A stretch of 64,000 bases of DNA from Cristatella mucedo (Eukaryota; Bryozoa; Phylactolaemata; Cristatellidae), in NCBI GenBank assembly GCA_009760855.2, contig WPIO01000022.1, positions 262,001-326,000 on the forward strand, read 5' to 3'. Within the stretch, counting starts at the first letter, position 1, and every line of letters starts with the position of its first letter. The notes beneath the pieces were generated by a model that was not told the DNA's origin, did not search any database, and saw only the letters and a list, made by a program, of their open reading frames with translations. A program made the position numbers and the translations under genes. This document shows positions 37,731 through 50,259 of this stretch, in pieces.

Positions 37731-39446
37731 TTAGTGAAAGTGGCTCACAGCTGCAGTGGAAGGCCAGATGCCCGCTTGGCTCACTGTATTTGAGGCTGAG
37801 CAAACGGATGGACGAGGGAAGCTTTGCAGGCAGTGCCTTCCTTCCTCCTCCTCCGGCCGCCAGCCTGCTGCTGCAGCACTCGCAGCCACCTCTGCTCGCT
37901 CTCGGACTGCGAGTGATGCTGCTGCTGCTAAAACTCGCACTGCGCAGCAGCGTAAGCCAAGCGCACACCTTCTCGTAGTGAGTGTCAACGCACAGATAGA
38001 GCAGGTAGGCCGTCAGGCAGGCAAGGCAGCCCTCGAAGTAGGTCCAGCGGCTCAGGCTCTCCGCCTCTGCGTAGAACCGGTTCAGCCGGTTGACGGTATC
38101 TTCGAAGTGCTGCCTGTCTACCTGTCGAGACAGAAAGTGCCTGACTGACTGACAGATCGTCGGAATCAGTCGACCGGTATGCTTGCGCGACGTGTGCACA
38201 GAAGCCAACTGTGCAAGTGCAAAGACGACCGCGAGCGGCTAGCGGTCACGTGCCAGCAGATGAGTGGGCTGGCTGGCTGGCGGTGGCGGTCTGCGTACAC
38301 CAGACGCTCGGGTGGCCGGCACTACTCTCGAGCACGGGAAGGGGGCACAGACTGGGACTGGGATCAGACAGAAGAGACGGGTTCAAGGAAACCTGCTGCT
38401 TGCCCGTGACTCGAGTTCATGCCACCCTGGTGCCATGGACTCGCTGTAGCAACACCGTGTGCCCAAAGCTTCAGAAGCAAAGCTCTCTCTTGATGCTTGG
38501 TGCTGGCCGTGCCCGCTTGCGCACGTGCACGTGGGTGGAAACTGAGATCGAGCGCTGTGCCATGCATGTTCGGTGTCAAGACGCGGTCTTTCCGGATGGC
38601 GGCCTAGCAATTGTGTCGGTACCAATGGCAAGGCAAAGCAGGGTGGTGTTGCATTTTCGGTCGGAGGTTTAGTATCCTCTCCACCACACACGATCGGCGA
38701 TCGGAGCACGGGTGTATTTCCAACCTGGCGGCATTCTATCGAAGCATTCCGTCCACAGTCGTATATGACATGTGATCAGTCGGTTGAATCGACAAGCAAG
38801 TCATGCCTACAGGCACTCTTTCGGGATTTGGTCCGGCAAATATGGAATCCCCCCCTGCCCTTCCCACGGACCCTTCCCAGAAGTCGAGCTGAGCACTGAG
38901 GAGCCCACACTCCATTCCCGTTCATGGGAAACTCAAGCAATATATAGAGCACACATCAATCGGTGAGAGACAACCAATAAAGTGGATGCTGGTGGAAAAC
39001 CGGACCTCGGCAAAATGGCTTGACCATTGACTCACGAGTAATGATGAATTGTTCATAGTTAAAACAAAGCGCAAAGAAAAAGTCAAGCGCAAAGAAAAGG
39101 TTCACTTTGCATGAATAAAAATGACTGCCATTTAAACACTAAAATATACCTGTGAATGGCAATACGGCAAACCTCTCCTACACCACTGTGACCATTCGCT
39201 CGGCATGCACGCGAGACTCAGTACAGCTGGGTCGTTAAGAGCTGAGCAGAAAGCAGCTTGAGTCGATCAAGGCAAACAAAAAACTCGCGCATACGTCAAA
39301 CGTCACTGCTGATGATCGCAGCAGCTACAGTAAACCCGACTTGATGTAAGCTAAGTCTATTTTGTGGGCATTCAAAAAAGCCTAAAAAGCTCGCGGTGCC
39401 TCGCGAATCCTGCCAACAAAAGAGCACGGTCTCCGCTCGCGGCAGT

Positions 39447-39516
<70 letters not shown>

Positions 39517-39806
39517 CTCTGAGTCACGGGGTTGATGTGGGGATCGCTAAGCCGACTGCCAGCTGGGCTCCATAACCACAACTCAGCCTGCTTCTACGAA
39601 ACCCCACCCCGCCCACTGAGTAGCAATCGCTTGCGATCGGCGGGATACGATGGGTCATGGAGGGCACAACAAGCTCTGTGCATTACCCGCTCGGCCAGCT
39701 CGGGAGGCATCGTTGTCTCGAACTTCACCGCTGTGCCTTCGGAGTAGTCCCTCTGGACGAAAACCTTAGGCCAGCTCGACACATTCCCAGGCGCGAAGCC
39801 GTCCAT
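37073..39806 (-). CDS. GOLGA7: Golgin subfamily A member 7 (GOLGA7/GCP16) homologue
   Basis: Three minus-strand exons, all phase 0, give 137 residues, the same length as human GOLGA7. They are 39806-39687, 38121-37969 and 37213-37073 (stop TAG). Exon 1 starts at the only upstream ATG and encodes [20 protein letters not shown] and PPELAER, ending CGG|GTAATG. Exon 2 follows TCTCGACAG with [20 protein letters not shown] and [15 protein letters not shown]. Exon 3 follows GTGTTGCAG and ends [13 protein letters not shown]. The Cys72/Cys75 pair in GCLAC corresponds to the palmitoylated cysteines of the family. By homology it is a peripheral Golgi protein and the cofactor of the DHHC9 palmitoyltransferase acting on Ras. 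Intron 1 holds a CT microsatellite and intron 2 a C homopolymer. Confidence 0.93.
37697..37729. repeat. C homopolymer
   Basis: A run of about 33 C in an intron of the GOLGA7 gene. Length is likely unreliable in sequencing. Confidence 0.95.
39448..39520. repeat. CT microsatellite
   Basis: A nearly pure CT run of about 73 bases in the first intron of the GOLGA7 gene. Confidence 0.97.
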
Positions 39807-40980
39807 GGGTCCAGGCCTGAAAACCTCGCGAACAAGCAAGCAAGCGCACTGCACCTCGAGCTCACTAACGCGCTAGCGACATGGCAACGCGATATACAAA
39901 CGACGGCTGCGGCGACAAAACGAGACGGGAGCTTTACACGCCGCCGCGAAATGGGTTTCTTCAGCACGACGGCAGGCGCAGGCCAGTAGGAAAGCGAGGG
40001 ACTGGCGGCGTCATCGGGTGATCTCCGCGCTGTAGCCAACATGCACGCAGGCTACGCTCCGAACCGTCCGCTAGCGGCTAGAGCCCGCATCACAAGCTAA
40101 GCTGGCTAGCATGCAACACTGACGCGCCACACTCTTTTCTTTGACAGCGATTGCTTGCGAACGACAGCTTACCGCGGTGCCACGGTGACAGGACGCAAAG
40201 GCGGTTGAGGTCTTGAAACGAAGCGCGGCGCCATTACGAAGTTGACAGCTACGCTGCTACGCTACCAACGCTCTATACCCCAAACCGACCTCAAGCCATA
40301 AGCTCTCGCCGAGGCCCGAAAACGCAAACCGTATAGCGCATAGCCGCTTACTTTAAGGTTGCCAAAACTACAGAATAACGGCGGCACCTCGGCCGCGAGA
40401 CCACGAAGAGCACACAGTGCCGGTACGAGAGTTCGACCGGAAGAGCCGACCTCGGTCAGGCAGCGGCCGGAAGATGGGAGTATCCCGAAATGACGCTTGC
40501 ACTTGAGCTCTCGCCGGTGTGTCGGTATACCGCCTTCATAATAGAGCATTGCATTATGCCCTCACCAAGGCCACTTCGACTTCAACATGCTTACCACAAG
40601 GTTAAATTTTAACAGGCTTTCATAAGCTAACGGCCATTCTCGAACCCAGCTCCACAATACCTAACAACTAGAGCACCACAGCGACTAGCTCCGCCATCAG
40701 CCGAAGTCGCGAGGGAGCCGCTCGGCGACGCACGTCGTCGAAACCGGACTGCTTCCGGAAATGCAGCCACTTCTTGAGATAGCGAAATTAAAGAACTTTA
40801 AGAAGAAGAAGAAGACAGAGGCTAATTAAACCTGCCGGGTGGTGTACATTTGACTCAAAGCTTCGTCGTCCGACACCCCAGGCGGATTTGGAAAAAAAAC
40901 GTTTCGTGCGGAACCCGTTCCGAGCTCTAGTTAGTCGGTCTCTAGCTACAGATTTAATTAGCTTTTTTGTATTATGTCGC
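39807..40980. other. GOLGA7 upstream region, no other supported gene
   Basis: The CpG-richer part (39807-40450) would hold the promoter of the minus-strand GOLGA7 gene. Beyond it I see only short frames and a GAA run at 40800-40815. Confidence 0.35.
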
Positions 40981-40984
40981 TATC

Positions 40985-41072
40985 AACCCCGCTTGCGGTG
41001 GTGATAGTCCTAGAGGCTCTACTGTCGCTAAACAAAAGAGGCTGCTGTATCAGCTAGTATTTTTAGGCTGCT
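40985..41072 (+). mobile_element. SINE type 1, 3-prime fragment
   Basis: GCTTGCGGTGGTGATAGTCC, TGTCGCTAAACAAAAGAGGC and TGTATCAGCTAGTATTT match the last 90 bases of the SINE at 32515. The tRNA-like head is missing. Confidence 0.65.
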
Positions 41073-41074
41073 CA

Positions 41075-41930
41075 GCAGCGACGGTCTGCGCGTGATAACC
41101 GTAGAAAATCGCCGATGATTTTAATATTTAGCTCGGTCGTTCCTAGTTTTCTCTAGCCTGGGACTGCATAGAATCTAAATGAGCTGCATGTCTATGGAGC
41201 CTTGGCCCCTCACTCCCCGAGAGTCTGGCAAACCCTCACGGAGAGCCACCGTGACTCCACGGAGGGAGCAACTACGCTCAAGAATTGATTGAATAAAATA
41301 TTTCAGTACATAGTTTATAGTAAATAGCGTTTCAAAAGGCTTATCAAAGTCACATATTCAATGTTTTTCCGAGGAGGGAACCACTCTTCTTAGACGGTAG
41401 GGGGTGGGCTAAAAAAAACTTCTGGAGCAGCACGTACGTTCGTGTTTTGGTGGGGCGGAGCTACCGCTACTTTTGTAGCCGCGCGGGGATTTCTCGTCCC
41501 CCGGTTCTCTGACGGTGGACTGTGCGATGCTGTGCTGCAGCGCGGTTAAAACACAAGCGGCCACAACTGGGCACCGAAAGCGACAGTTTATTGTGGGCCT
41601 GTTAGTAGTGGTTACGCTCGAACTCCCGAAGCCCGAGTATAATAAACTACCCTATGCACGCGTAGCTAGCGATGTTGCCAAGCCCGAAGGCGGACTGCTA
41701 CAGCACTCCAAGATACGAGTAGCTGAGTAGCAGGCAGAACACAACTGCACAGGTCAAAGTTGCACTTAGCTAGCTGTTCGTCGCCATTGGTTTGACTCGT
41801 GTGCTCTGTAAGCGTAGCCTCGCATCAATTACGGAAGCTGCAGCCCCGAGCCCTGTCAGTGGTCCCGTTATATTCTCTCTCATCTAAACTCCTGACCTCG
41901 CGCGTAGCTGCTATTTCTACTTAAGCACAC
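41075..41930. other. No supported gene
   Basis: No recognisable coding, RNA or transposon signal in this stretch. Confidence 0.35.
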
Positions 41931-41934
41931 TAGT

Positions 41935-42170
41935 CGGTCCATATCTTGACCGCATCGTCTGCACCAGGCTCCATTCTAACTTAACCAGGGTGGACCAGGA
42001 GCCGGGCCTGTACTAGGTGCCCTAGTCGAACCCAGTAAGGCAAGCACATTTCTCTGTCCATCTCCTAACCGCATCGCCTGCACAGAGCTCCATTCTAACC
42101 TGAGCTAGGTGGATCAGGACTCGGGTCTGTACTGGGTGCCCTAGTCGAACCCACTAGGCAAGAGCTAACA
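41935..42170. repeat. Tandem duplication of about 118 bp
   Basis: GGTCCATATCTTGACCGCAT ... CCTAGTCGAACCCAGTAAGG recurs as TGTCCATCTCCTAACCGCAT ... CCTAGTCGAACCCACTAGG, with about 15 percent differences, so it is an old duplication. Confidence 0.8.
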
Positions 42171-42174
42171 TCAC

Positions 42175-43280
<1,106 letters not shown>

Positions 43281-43574
43281 TTCGGTCGATCGAGTGAACC
43301 TACTGGGTTGACCATTGAGCAGCCAACGTGGCGTCTGGAGTAGATGTCCCTCAAAATTGTTGACTGGCAATCGCGTCGGCGAGATTCATCCGAGCTTGAG
43401 AACGAGGCCTGGTTCTTATAAAGCCTCTGCGTTACTCTTTTAACGGAAACGCCCATCGCTCCGTTGAAGGCCTCCGCCGCTGCGGGTGCACCGGATCCGC
43501 TTCGGCGCCGCCGGCACTCGGCCGTGCTAAGCAGGCCGCAGCCTCCCTCCCGCTGCACCTCGTTCTGCTAGCGG

Positions 43575-44770
43575 TAATAATAATACAGATGATAGTGTTA
43601 GTCGCTTGCACAGCAACCATACGAGAACCAAATCTCTCTCATTCAGGCGCTTCACAGCTCGCTATGAAAAAGAAGTAATAGCCACTGGTTAATTCGTTCA
43701 GGGTGTCACAAGAGCTCACCGCCTGTGGACTCGCTCCGATGACTCATAGTAGAACTGATTACACGTCTATTACACTCCCGGAAGTATCGGTCACTATCTT
43801 GCCGTGTGACGGGGGGACGGACGGACTTTCTCGCATTAATTAGTAGGGATGCCTCACCAGTCGTGAAAAAGCGCTCGCGAGTGTCAACCTTAGGCCAGCA
43901 GCGAGACGCGAAGGCGGTCAGGGCCGTCAGACGGTTAGCAAGACATCTGGCTTATCACATGCATCGCTGAATCGTGTGCAGCTAAGCATGCTCAAGTACA
44001 GTTGAACACTGGTAAGGCAAGTGCGATGGGGCGCAGGGGAAGCTGTACGGAGCTGATACGTCATTAGCTGGGACTTAAATGAACGGAGGCTACTGCAGGT
44101 ACCGACCGAAAGCGGAAGCGAGCTCCAGACTTTCGGTGCAACGAACACTAAAGGCCCGATCGCCATAACGTATCGATCAAGTCCGAGCGACAGGAAGTCG
44201 GAGAGCACACGGTGTCAGAGCTCGTTGAACTCGTGGAACAAGGACGTGGGAGGATAGGTAAGCTGGTGAAAGCGAATGAAGCGACGTGCAGGCCAGAGAG
44301 AGGATCTTGGTTGAAGTTGAGTAGATGCTTGATATGGGGCCATTCAAGATCAGACTGAAGTTTCGCGATGGACGAGATACAGACGAGGCGAGCTGTCGAG
44401 ACTTGCACCAGCTGCAATCGATTAAGGACGAATAAAGTCCGGTCCTAGAGTCCTGAATAGAGGAAGTTGCAGTAATCTAGTCCCAGCGTCACAAAGGTGT
44501 GTGAGATGGTTTGGCTGCCATATTCTTTTCTCTGGCAGGTCCTTATTTGGCACTATTCTTCAGCTGAAAATAAGAGCTGACTTGACAGGTGGAGGCAATC
44601 TGCTTAGCCGACGACGAGTCATTTTGGAACAGGATGTCTAGATTACGGGTAAACGTCACCGGAGGGATGCTATATAAACCAATCCTGCGGATGACGTCTT
44701 CTAACTTGAGAGGGACACTCGCTAGACTCGCCCATAGCTATCGGGTCGTTCTTGTCATCGTCAAGGCTCA
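43575..44770 (-). mobile_element. Diverged LINE A-like copy
   Basis: Minus-strand frames 43927-44208 and 44148-44417 retain VFVAPKVWSSLPLSVGTCSS, FKSQLMTYQLRT and LQLVQVSTARLVC-like sequence. These are equivalents of the AWNSLPTCVRTS, LKTHLFRT and LQLVQNSAARLVC blocks of LINE A. The stretch 44580-44760 matches the LINE A segment at 21715-21890 at moderate identity. The tail near 43575-43680 keeps an AATAATAATA run and an AGGCGCTTCACAG motif. It is older than the other family A copies or a related subfamily. Confidence 0.6.
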
Positions 44771-44779
44771 GACAAACGA

Positions 44780-45930
44780 CGGCCATCCGCGATTTCGATG
44801 CCTTATGCCCAGAAGCGGCGGCCACGGGTAAGCAAGGCCGCCGGCACGTGACTGCTCCGCTGCCTTCGCCGGCGAGCGAGCGGCGGCGGCCGGCGTGCAC
44901 TTCGCGTCACCGAAGGCTGCGAGGCTCACGTGGACGGGCTGCCGTGCCTCGGCTGCTAGCCTCCCGTCGGCCCAGACGGCTCGCGACCGGAAGACTGTTT
45001 TCGGGTCGGCTCGGTCCACTCGCTCTCGCGGTGCCAGCCCATTGGCGATGAGCGAGCTGGACTTCGATGCGTGAAAGTCAGCCCGACACGACTTGCCGAA
45101 ATCGGCTGAGCGACTTCACGAATAGCACTTCCCACCTCGAAGCGAAAGCGAGACGGGTGAATCGAGCTGCTTCGTTGACGGGCGCATTCGTTCACCCGTC
45201 TCGTGCTTCCGAGGCTAACTTTCTTACCTACATCTGGCTGCAAAACGAAACGCGAAAATTCGTCTGCTGACCTTCGTGCGGCTTGATGTTCAAGCATTGG
45301 CAATTGCTTGGCCCTTTAATGTCCGCTTGTGGATGAGTAGCTGAATTACGGCAGTCAATTGGAGCGACCTCCAGTCGATGTCCCCTTACGACCTTGCCCT
45401 TTGATGTGCATTCATGGCTCGGTCCCGCTATGAAGATCGAGTGCATACAGTTAAGGGCCGAGGCGCGTGCGGGGAGGGTGGCTAAGGCAGTTGGCGATAC
45501 CGTACACGCCTTTTGAGTGAGGGCGCGTTCTAGATACACCTTTAAGGGCATCTCGGACATGCAGGTTTGTGCCTGGAGCGCTCCCTCGGGTGTGCTTGGT
45601 CGCTCCGACGCTGTCTGGAAAAACGGGTCCATCCGCATCGGGAGAGCTACCGGTCGGCGCCTAGTTGTAGCGAGCCCCGGCGGCGGCCTTCGTCGAAACT
45701 TGACACACCAATACCACGAGTCATCTGCATGGGCGAACCCGCAGGATGCTTCCACGTAAAGGCGGGACGAGCGCGGCGGCGGCAGCGGCCTCGGGGCGAC
45801 GGGGCGCACCCTAGAGCCAGCTGTCGCCGAGAATTCGCGAGCGAGCTCGCGCCAGCCAGTCAGTCGCTAGAGCGAGGTCCACGAGACCGGCAGCCAGCTC
45901 GCCTTTGCAGTCCCTCTTGAGCGCCACTCG
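44780..45930. other. GC-rich region with a possible reverse transcriptase relic
   Basis: A minus-strand frame (45228-45809) contains FAHADDSWYW. The underlying bases (GAGTCATCTGCATGGGC) resemble the antisense of the LINE A YADD region, so part of 45690-45760 may be a LINE relic. The remainder of that frame is not RT-like. The right end (45780-45930) is CpG-rich and precedes a signal-peptide exon. Confidence 0.25.
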
Positions 45931-45933
45931 AAG

Positions 45934-46005
45934 ATGCTGACGACGACGGCGGTGACCGTCTTCACGCTCGTTCTGCTGACTGGAAGGAGCTGCGCTCAGA
46001 ACTCG
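45934..46005 (+). CDS. Candidate first exon encoding a signal peptide
   Basis: The ATG opens MLTTTAVTVFTLVLLTGRSC then AQNS, a textbook signal peptide with a hydrophobic core and a small-residue cleavage region. TCG|GTGAGC at 46005/46006 is a strong donor (phase 0). CpG-rich sequence lies upstream. The partner exon has not been identified, so the protein is unknown. Confidence 0.4.
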
Positions 46006-46009
46006 GTGA

Positions 46010-47285
46010 GCGGCGGGCGAGAGCGCCCCGGGAAGCTTGCAACCCTGACCCTGACCCTGCGATCGGTGACCACCCGGTCGACGGCTTCAGGTTCGCGAGG
46101 TTCTTTCTCATACCTCGACGCCGACGTCGCTGTTGTAGACCGCCGCCGCAGATTTCGAATCGTCTCAGGTCTCGGGGCTGCCGATAGGTGAGCGCACCTA
46201 CCGCCATGGAGGGCGTTGTGGCGGCCACCCACTCGTGCGATGGCTGTGACGTGAGCTCCTCCGGGGATGGTAGGGGCAGCGGGGGGGGGGGGGCGAGGGA
46301 GGGGAAGGGCGGCGACGTGCCCTTACATCCGTCCCACAACGACGAACTCGGACGCGTCAGCCACCGAGCCCTTGAAACTAGTTACGTAAGGCAGCAGCAG
46401 CTAACGCCACCGGCAGCCGTGGCAGCGGCGGCCAACTGCCAATGCCGGCTGACTGTCGCTGGTGGCGTCGGAAATCAAAGGGACGCTTGGTTTCTTTTTA
46501 AGCCGTTTCGACCGCGTACGAGTCACTGGAATCGTCGACGGCACCTGCTCCGGCGACCGTCCCCACCGCCGAGAAACCGCATTCGCCATGCCACCGGAAA
46601 TGCTGGAGGAGCGAGAGCGGACACTCCTGGGGCTGCTACACTCGGTGCGCTTTTGCTTTTTTCAGGAATTGGTTCAATGACGATTACTAAGAGAGTAATA
46701 AACCGCCGGAGCTAACCTGGTGTACTAGCCAGGGCGGCCCTGTGCGATTGGCGGCAGCCCCACCTTTGCCTGCTCACCAAGCGGCAACACTCGACGCTCC
46801 GTACCTGCGTTTCAGATAGCTTTCGCGCGGTTGCAGCGGAGGTTTATCGTCAGCCAGCAGCAATGCGCCGGGCCCCCGCGGATGACGTATTTCGAAAATT
46901 GACCGCGTCGACGGCAATTCCGTACCTCAGAAACTTCGGCTCCACAGTTCTCGGTATCGAGTCGAGTTCGACACGCTAGTGCACACGTGCGCCGATGTCC
47001 GATGCGTCGGCGAGGCTTGGACCGAAATCCAAATGGCCGGCGACGCTCGCCCGGTCGGACGTTAACGGCCGCGATTTAGGGCAATCGCGAGGGATACCGA
47101 GTACTCACTGGAAGTAGGACCGAGGTGGCGGCTGCTCGGCTTCTTACTATAGCAAACGAAGGCCGGTCAGTCGCTTTACGAAGGCTCGCCCACTCACCCT
47201 CCTCCCCCCCCCCCCCCGGTAGCGAGCTAGCCTCGGGTCGCTAGAAGCCGAGGCGCCGGCGCCGACTCTCGGTCTCATCTTTTAG
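46010..47285. other. CpG-rich region without a resolved gene
   Basis: GC-rich with G runs (46280-46292) and C runs (47205-47217). A good acceptor (TTGCTTTTTTCAG) ends at about 46671 but opens no useful frame. It is probably an intron or UTR of the gene starting at 45934. Confidence 0.25.
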
Positions 47286-47513
47286 CATTCAAGCGGCGGA
47301 CGAGGCCAGCGAGTCCCGACGATCCGTGGGAGGCTTGAGCTCGCGGAGAATGACAGACGAGCGAGGCCGGGGTTCGACGTTAGCGGACGGCTGCTTATTC
47401 GATTTAGCAAACGGACTTGATTCAATGCAGCAAACGCAGCCGCCGCCTCCGCACGGCGATCGGGGACTGACCTGCAAGCGGGAGACCGCTGCTAGGCGGC
47501 CGCCTCTCTGTGG
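47286..47513 (+). CDS. Candidate internal exon, unknown protein
   Basis: An acceptor (CATCTTTTAG) and a donor (TGTGG|GTGAGC) bound a frame of 75 codons reading IQAADEASESRRSVGG ... DGCLFDLANGLDSMQQ ... LTCKRETAARRPPLC. It needs two bases from the preceding exon. I do not recognise it. It may belong with the signal-peptide exon at 45934, but a connecting exon would be required. Confidence 0.25.
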
Positions 47514-47519
47514 GTGAGC

Positions 47520-48500
47520 GTTTTCAATGTGTATGCAAAAGACCTGAAAATGGCCCTGAGGGGAACGCAAATGCCCGCGCCTTGGTTCACGAGTAGTGTC
47601 TGTCTGCTGTACATAGCTCATGTCTGTCGTAAATTGTCTCGACGCTTTTCTCGAGCTTTTTCGGGACACTTTCCACCGACCGTGCTGCGTTCTTGGCCCG
47701 CACCAATGTCTACGGTCTCTCGTGGGTGGAAAAAAAAGAGTTTCTGCATATCGATAGGGTGTAGTAGGCTCCGAATACGAATAGTAATCCGAATGCATAT
47801 GTCAAGAGCTTGCGTTTCGTATTTTTGGCTCGTCATGATGTATCCTTGCGCAGCGCCTCTAAGTGGACGTACATGAGCAGTAAGCTAGCGTCGATGGCAA
47901 AGTCTCTCTTGCCCGGTGAGGTCGGTCCGCAGTTTCTAGGTGTTTTCTATACAAACGTCGAAATTGAGTTGGTTTGAATTATGTAATTTCGCTAAAATTA
48001 ACAGCCCTTTCGCTGTTCGTCTTCTCCGTGGCTTAGATAACTTGTAAAAAATTTCACATCAGCACGCCCGAAAAACTCGTCTTAACACGTCTCTCGACGG
48101 GGGTGTGTCAGTGATGCGTTGCATCCGCGATGAATATTATCGCTAGCAGCGGCTCATTGCTGTTCGACCGTGTCTCAGACTCCCACCTCCAGCAGGAGCC
48201 TGCCTTGACGAGTACGAGCAGGGCCGATGGCCGCCAGGAATAAGCTTGAAATAGAAAATCCAGATCCGTTGAAGTAAGGAGTCCGGATTCTGAGTAGCAG
48301 TTAATAAAATTGCTATTTTGACCAGCACCTCTCCCAAAGCAAGTGACGACAGTCGCAGCCTAAAGAGTAGCCGTAACCAGCACGATCGAGAATGATCGTG
48401 CTGCGGTGCACTTCTCCTCTGGACAGTTTCTGCTAGCAAAGGCTCGAGGCGGCCAATGGCTTGGCGCTTTCGTTGCTGCCCGTGCCGTTCGGGTGTCCAG
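47520..48500. other. No supported gene
   Basis: Short frames only. A 10-bp perfect inverted repeat, CAGCACGATC / GATCGTGCTG, lies at about 48377-48402. Confidence 0.3.
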
Positions 48501-48509
48501 TGCATGAAG

Positions 48510-48675
48510 CAGTGGCGTTCCTAAGATATTGTGCGCCCAGGGACGAACTATCCAGATGGCACCTCCTCAGTACTTGGCGCCCATTCTGGCACCCTCCCCT
48601 CCCCCATGATCCAGCGCCCCTGATCAGCGCCGCCCGGGGACTTTTGCCTCCCTGCCCCCCTTCGGTATGCCCCTG
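48510..48675. mobile_element. Short hAT-like MITE
   Basis: The ends CAGTGGCGTTCC and GGTATGCCCCTG form imperfect terminal inverted repeats (9 of 12). They are flanked by GCATGAAG and GCATGGAC, an 8-bp duplication with two changes. It is 166 bp with no coding capacity. The 8-bp duplication and CAGNGGCG ends are typical of the hAT superfamily. Confidence 0.55.
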
Positions 48676-48679
48676 GCAT

Positions 48680-49025
48680 GGACGAATGGGTGAACAGACA
48701 AAAACTTGGCTGCCTATGTCAGTCCAATGGTTTGGCAAATCGCGCTCGTGGGTCTCTCACTAAGCGAGACCTCACTAAGAATGTCATTACTTATACTGAA
48801 GGTGATGCGCTTTTCTCCGTCCACTCAATGCGGAGTTACCCCCTCCGAGGACCCGAAAGAGTCGCTCAATTGGGCGAATCAGAGCGACAACTCTCCCTGG
48901 CGGCCTCACTGTGCGACTGGATCAACTTGGTTCACCGTATATTCGAATACCTCAAAATAACTCGTCATTCCGGGGTTGTTCCTACCGCCCTTTAACCAAT
49001 GTAACAGCAGCAAGTTACCTTGGGA
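48680..49025. other. No supported gene
   Basis: Two overlapping frames of 84 and 105 codons show no recognisable domain. Confidence 0.3.
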
Positions 49026-49521
49026 ATTGCCAGCGAGACATCATATTTTATTAATCTCCGTATGTAACTAAACAAAGCCACAAAGACTAAGTGGGTTTTG
49101 GGAAGAAAATTGTTCTGCAGCACACTAAAAGCCTAAGATACTTTCGGCAAGCATGCGCTAGCCAAAAGGCTTCATCTCACGTAACAAAGAGAATGTGAAA
49201 AGCAGAGCTGAGTCAGCCGGGCAGTAGTCGGGGAAGTGAGTAGCATGGATGTATCAGCTCAGGACGGTTGGAAATAATATGCCACATTCGGCAGGAGATT
49301 AGATGTCGTTGTGTAGGAATCGTGAAATTGAGCCACAGTCTAGGACCTGCAGAGCAAAAGCTTCGGTCGCTAACGGTCTTTAAGCGAAGCGATAGAATAG
49401 CTAATCAGTTGTCCTGAGAAAAGTTAAGGGCACAAAAAAAGCTGACATAGGTGCAGCACACCAGCTAGGTATGAAGGAGCCGAGTCATGGCGGGCCTTAC
49501 GGGTCAGTGTAATAATTTTGC

Positions 49522-49814
49522 CAGTGGCGGAGCCAGGATTTTCATCTAGGGACTTTCAGTAGGACCTTCACAATTTTTATGTAGAGGGCCAGACCAGCAA
49601 GATTTTCAAGTATACCAGACTAAAACAGCAATTAATAATAAATCATAATGCTAAACTATAGTGTTTACTCTACATGAACTCGGCAGTTGCTCATTCAGCT
49701 GTCATCAAGGCATAATTTCTTTGCTGGTAACGGTTTTGGGCGTTGGAGTATGGGGCGGCCCAGCTCGCTGTCCCACTGTAAGTGGCGGGCAAATACTCCC
49801 TGGCTCCAAAACTG
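49522..49814. mobile_element. Complete hAT-like MITE
   Basis: A 293-bp element begins CAGTGGCGGAGCCAGG and ends CCTGGCTCCAAAACTG, terminal inverted repeats matching at 13 of 16. It is flanked by perfect 8-bp target duplications AATTTTGC (49514-49521 and 49815-49822). It interrupts LINE B, whose sequence continues on both sides, so the empty site is visible by comparison with other LINE B copies. It has no transposase frame. Confidence 0.85.
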
Positions 49815-50259
49815 AATTTTGCTCTCTATTTTGTTGACCAACCGGGAGCCATCGCGGCTCTTTCAGCTAAGGAGACCCCTGGCTGAACCTTGAAGGTTTT
49901 AACGATCCTTGCAGCCATATTCATCAGCCGCTGCAGAAGCTTCTTGGCATTTTTCGGTAGCCAGCCAAAACAGAATTGATTCAATCCCGCCTACACAGAA
50001 CCAGGGAGCTAGTTCAATTTCTAGGAAGCCATCATGCTAGAGAGTCCCTAATCTTAGCCACGGATCGGATGTGATGGCTAACTTGGAGGCAGTCTTCCTA
50101 ATGGAACTTTCACAATTTAAGCAAATACCAAAGAGGACGCCTAAGTTCCGAGCACGTGGTGGCGGTCGCATACAGCAGCATCCCCAATTAGAAGTGAAAC
50201 GTCTCTTAGTCCAGCTGCAAGCTTGGGGTGTCCTATGAGTAGGAGAGTTTGGTTTTGTT

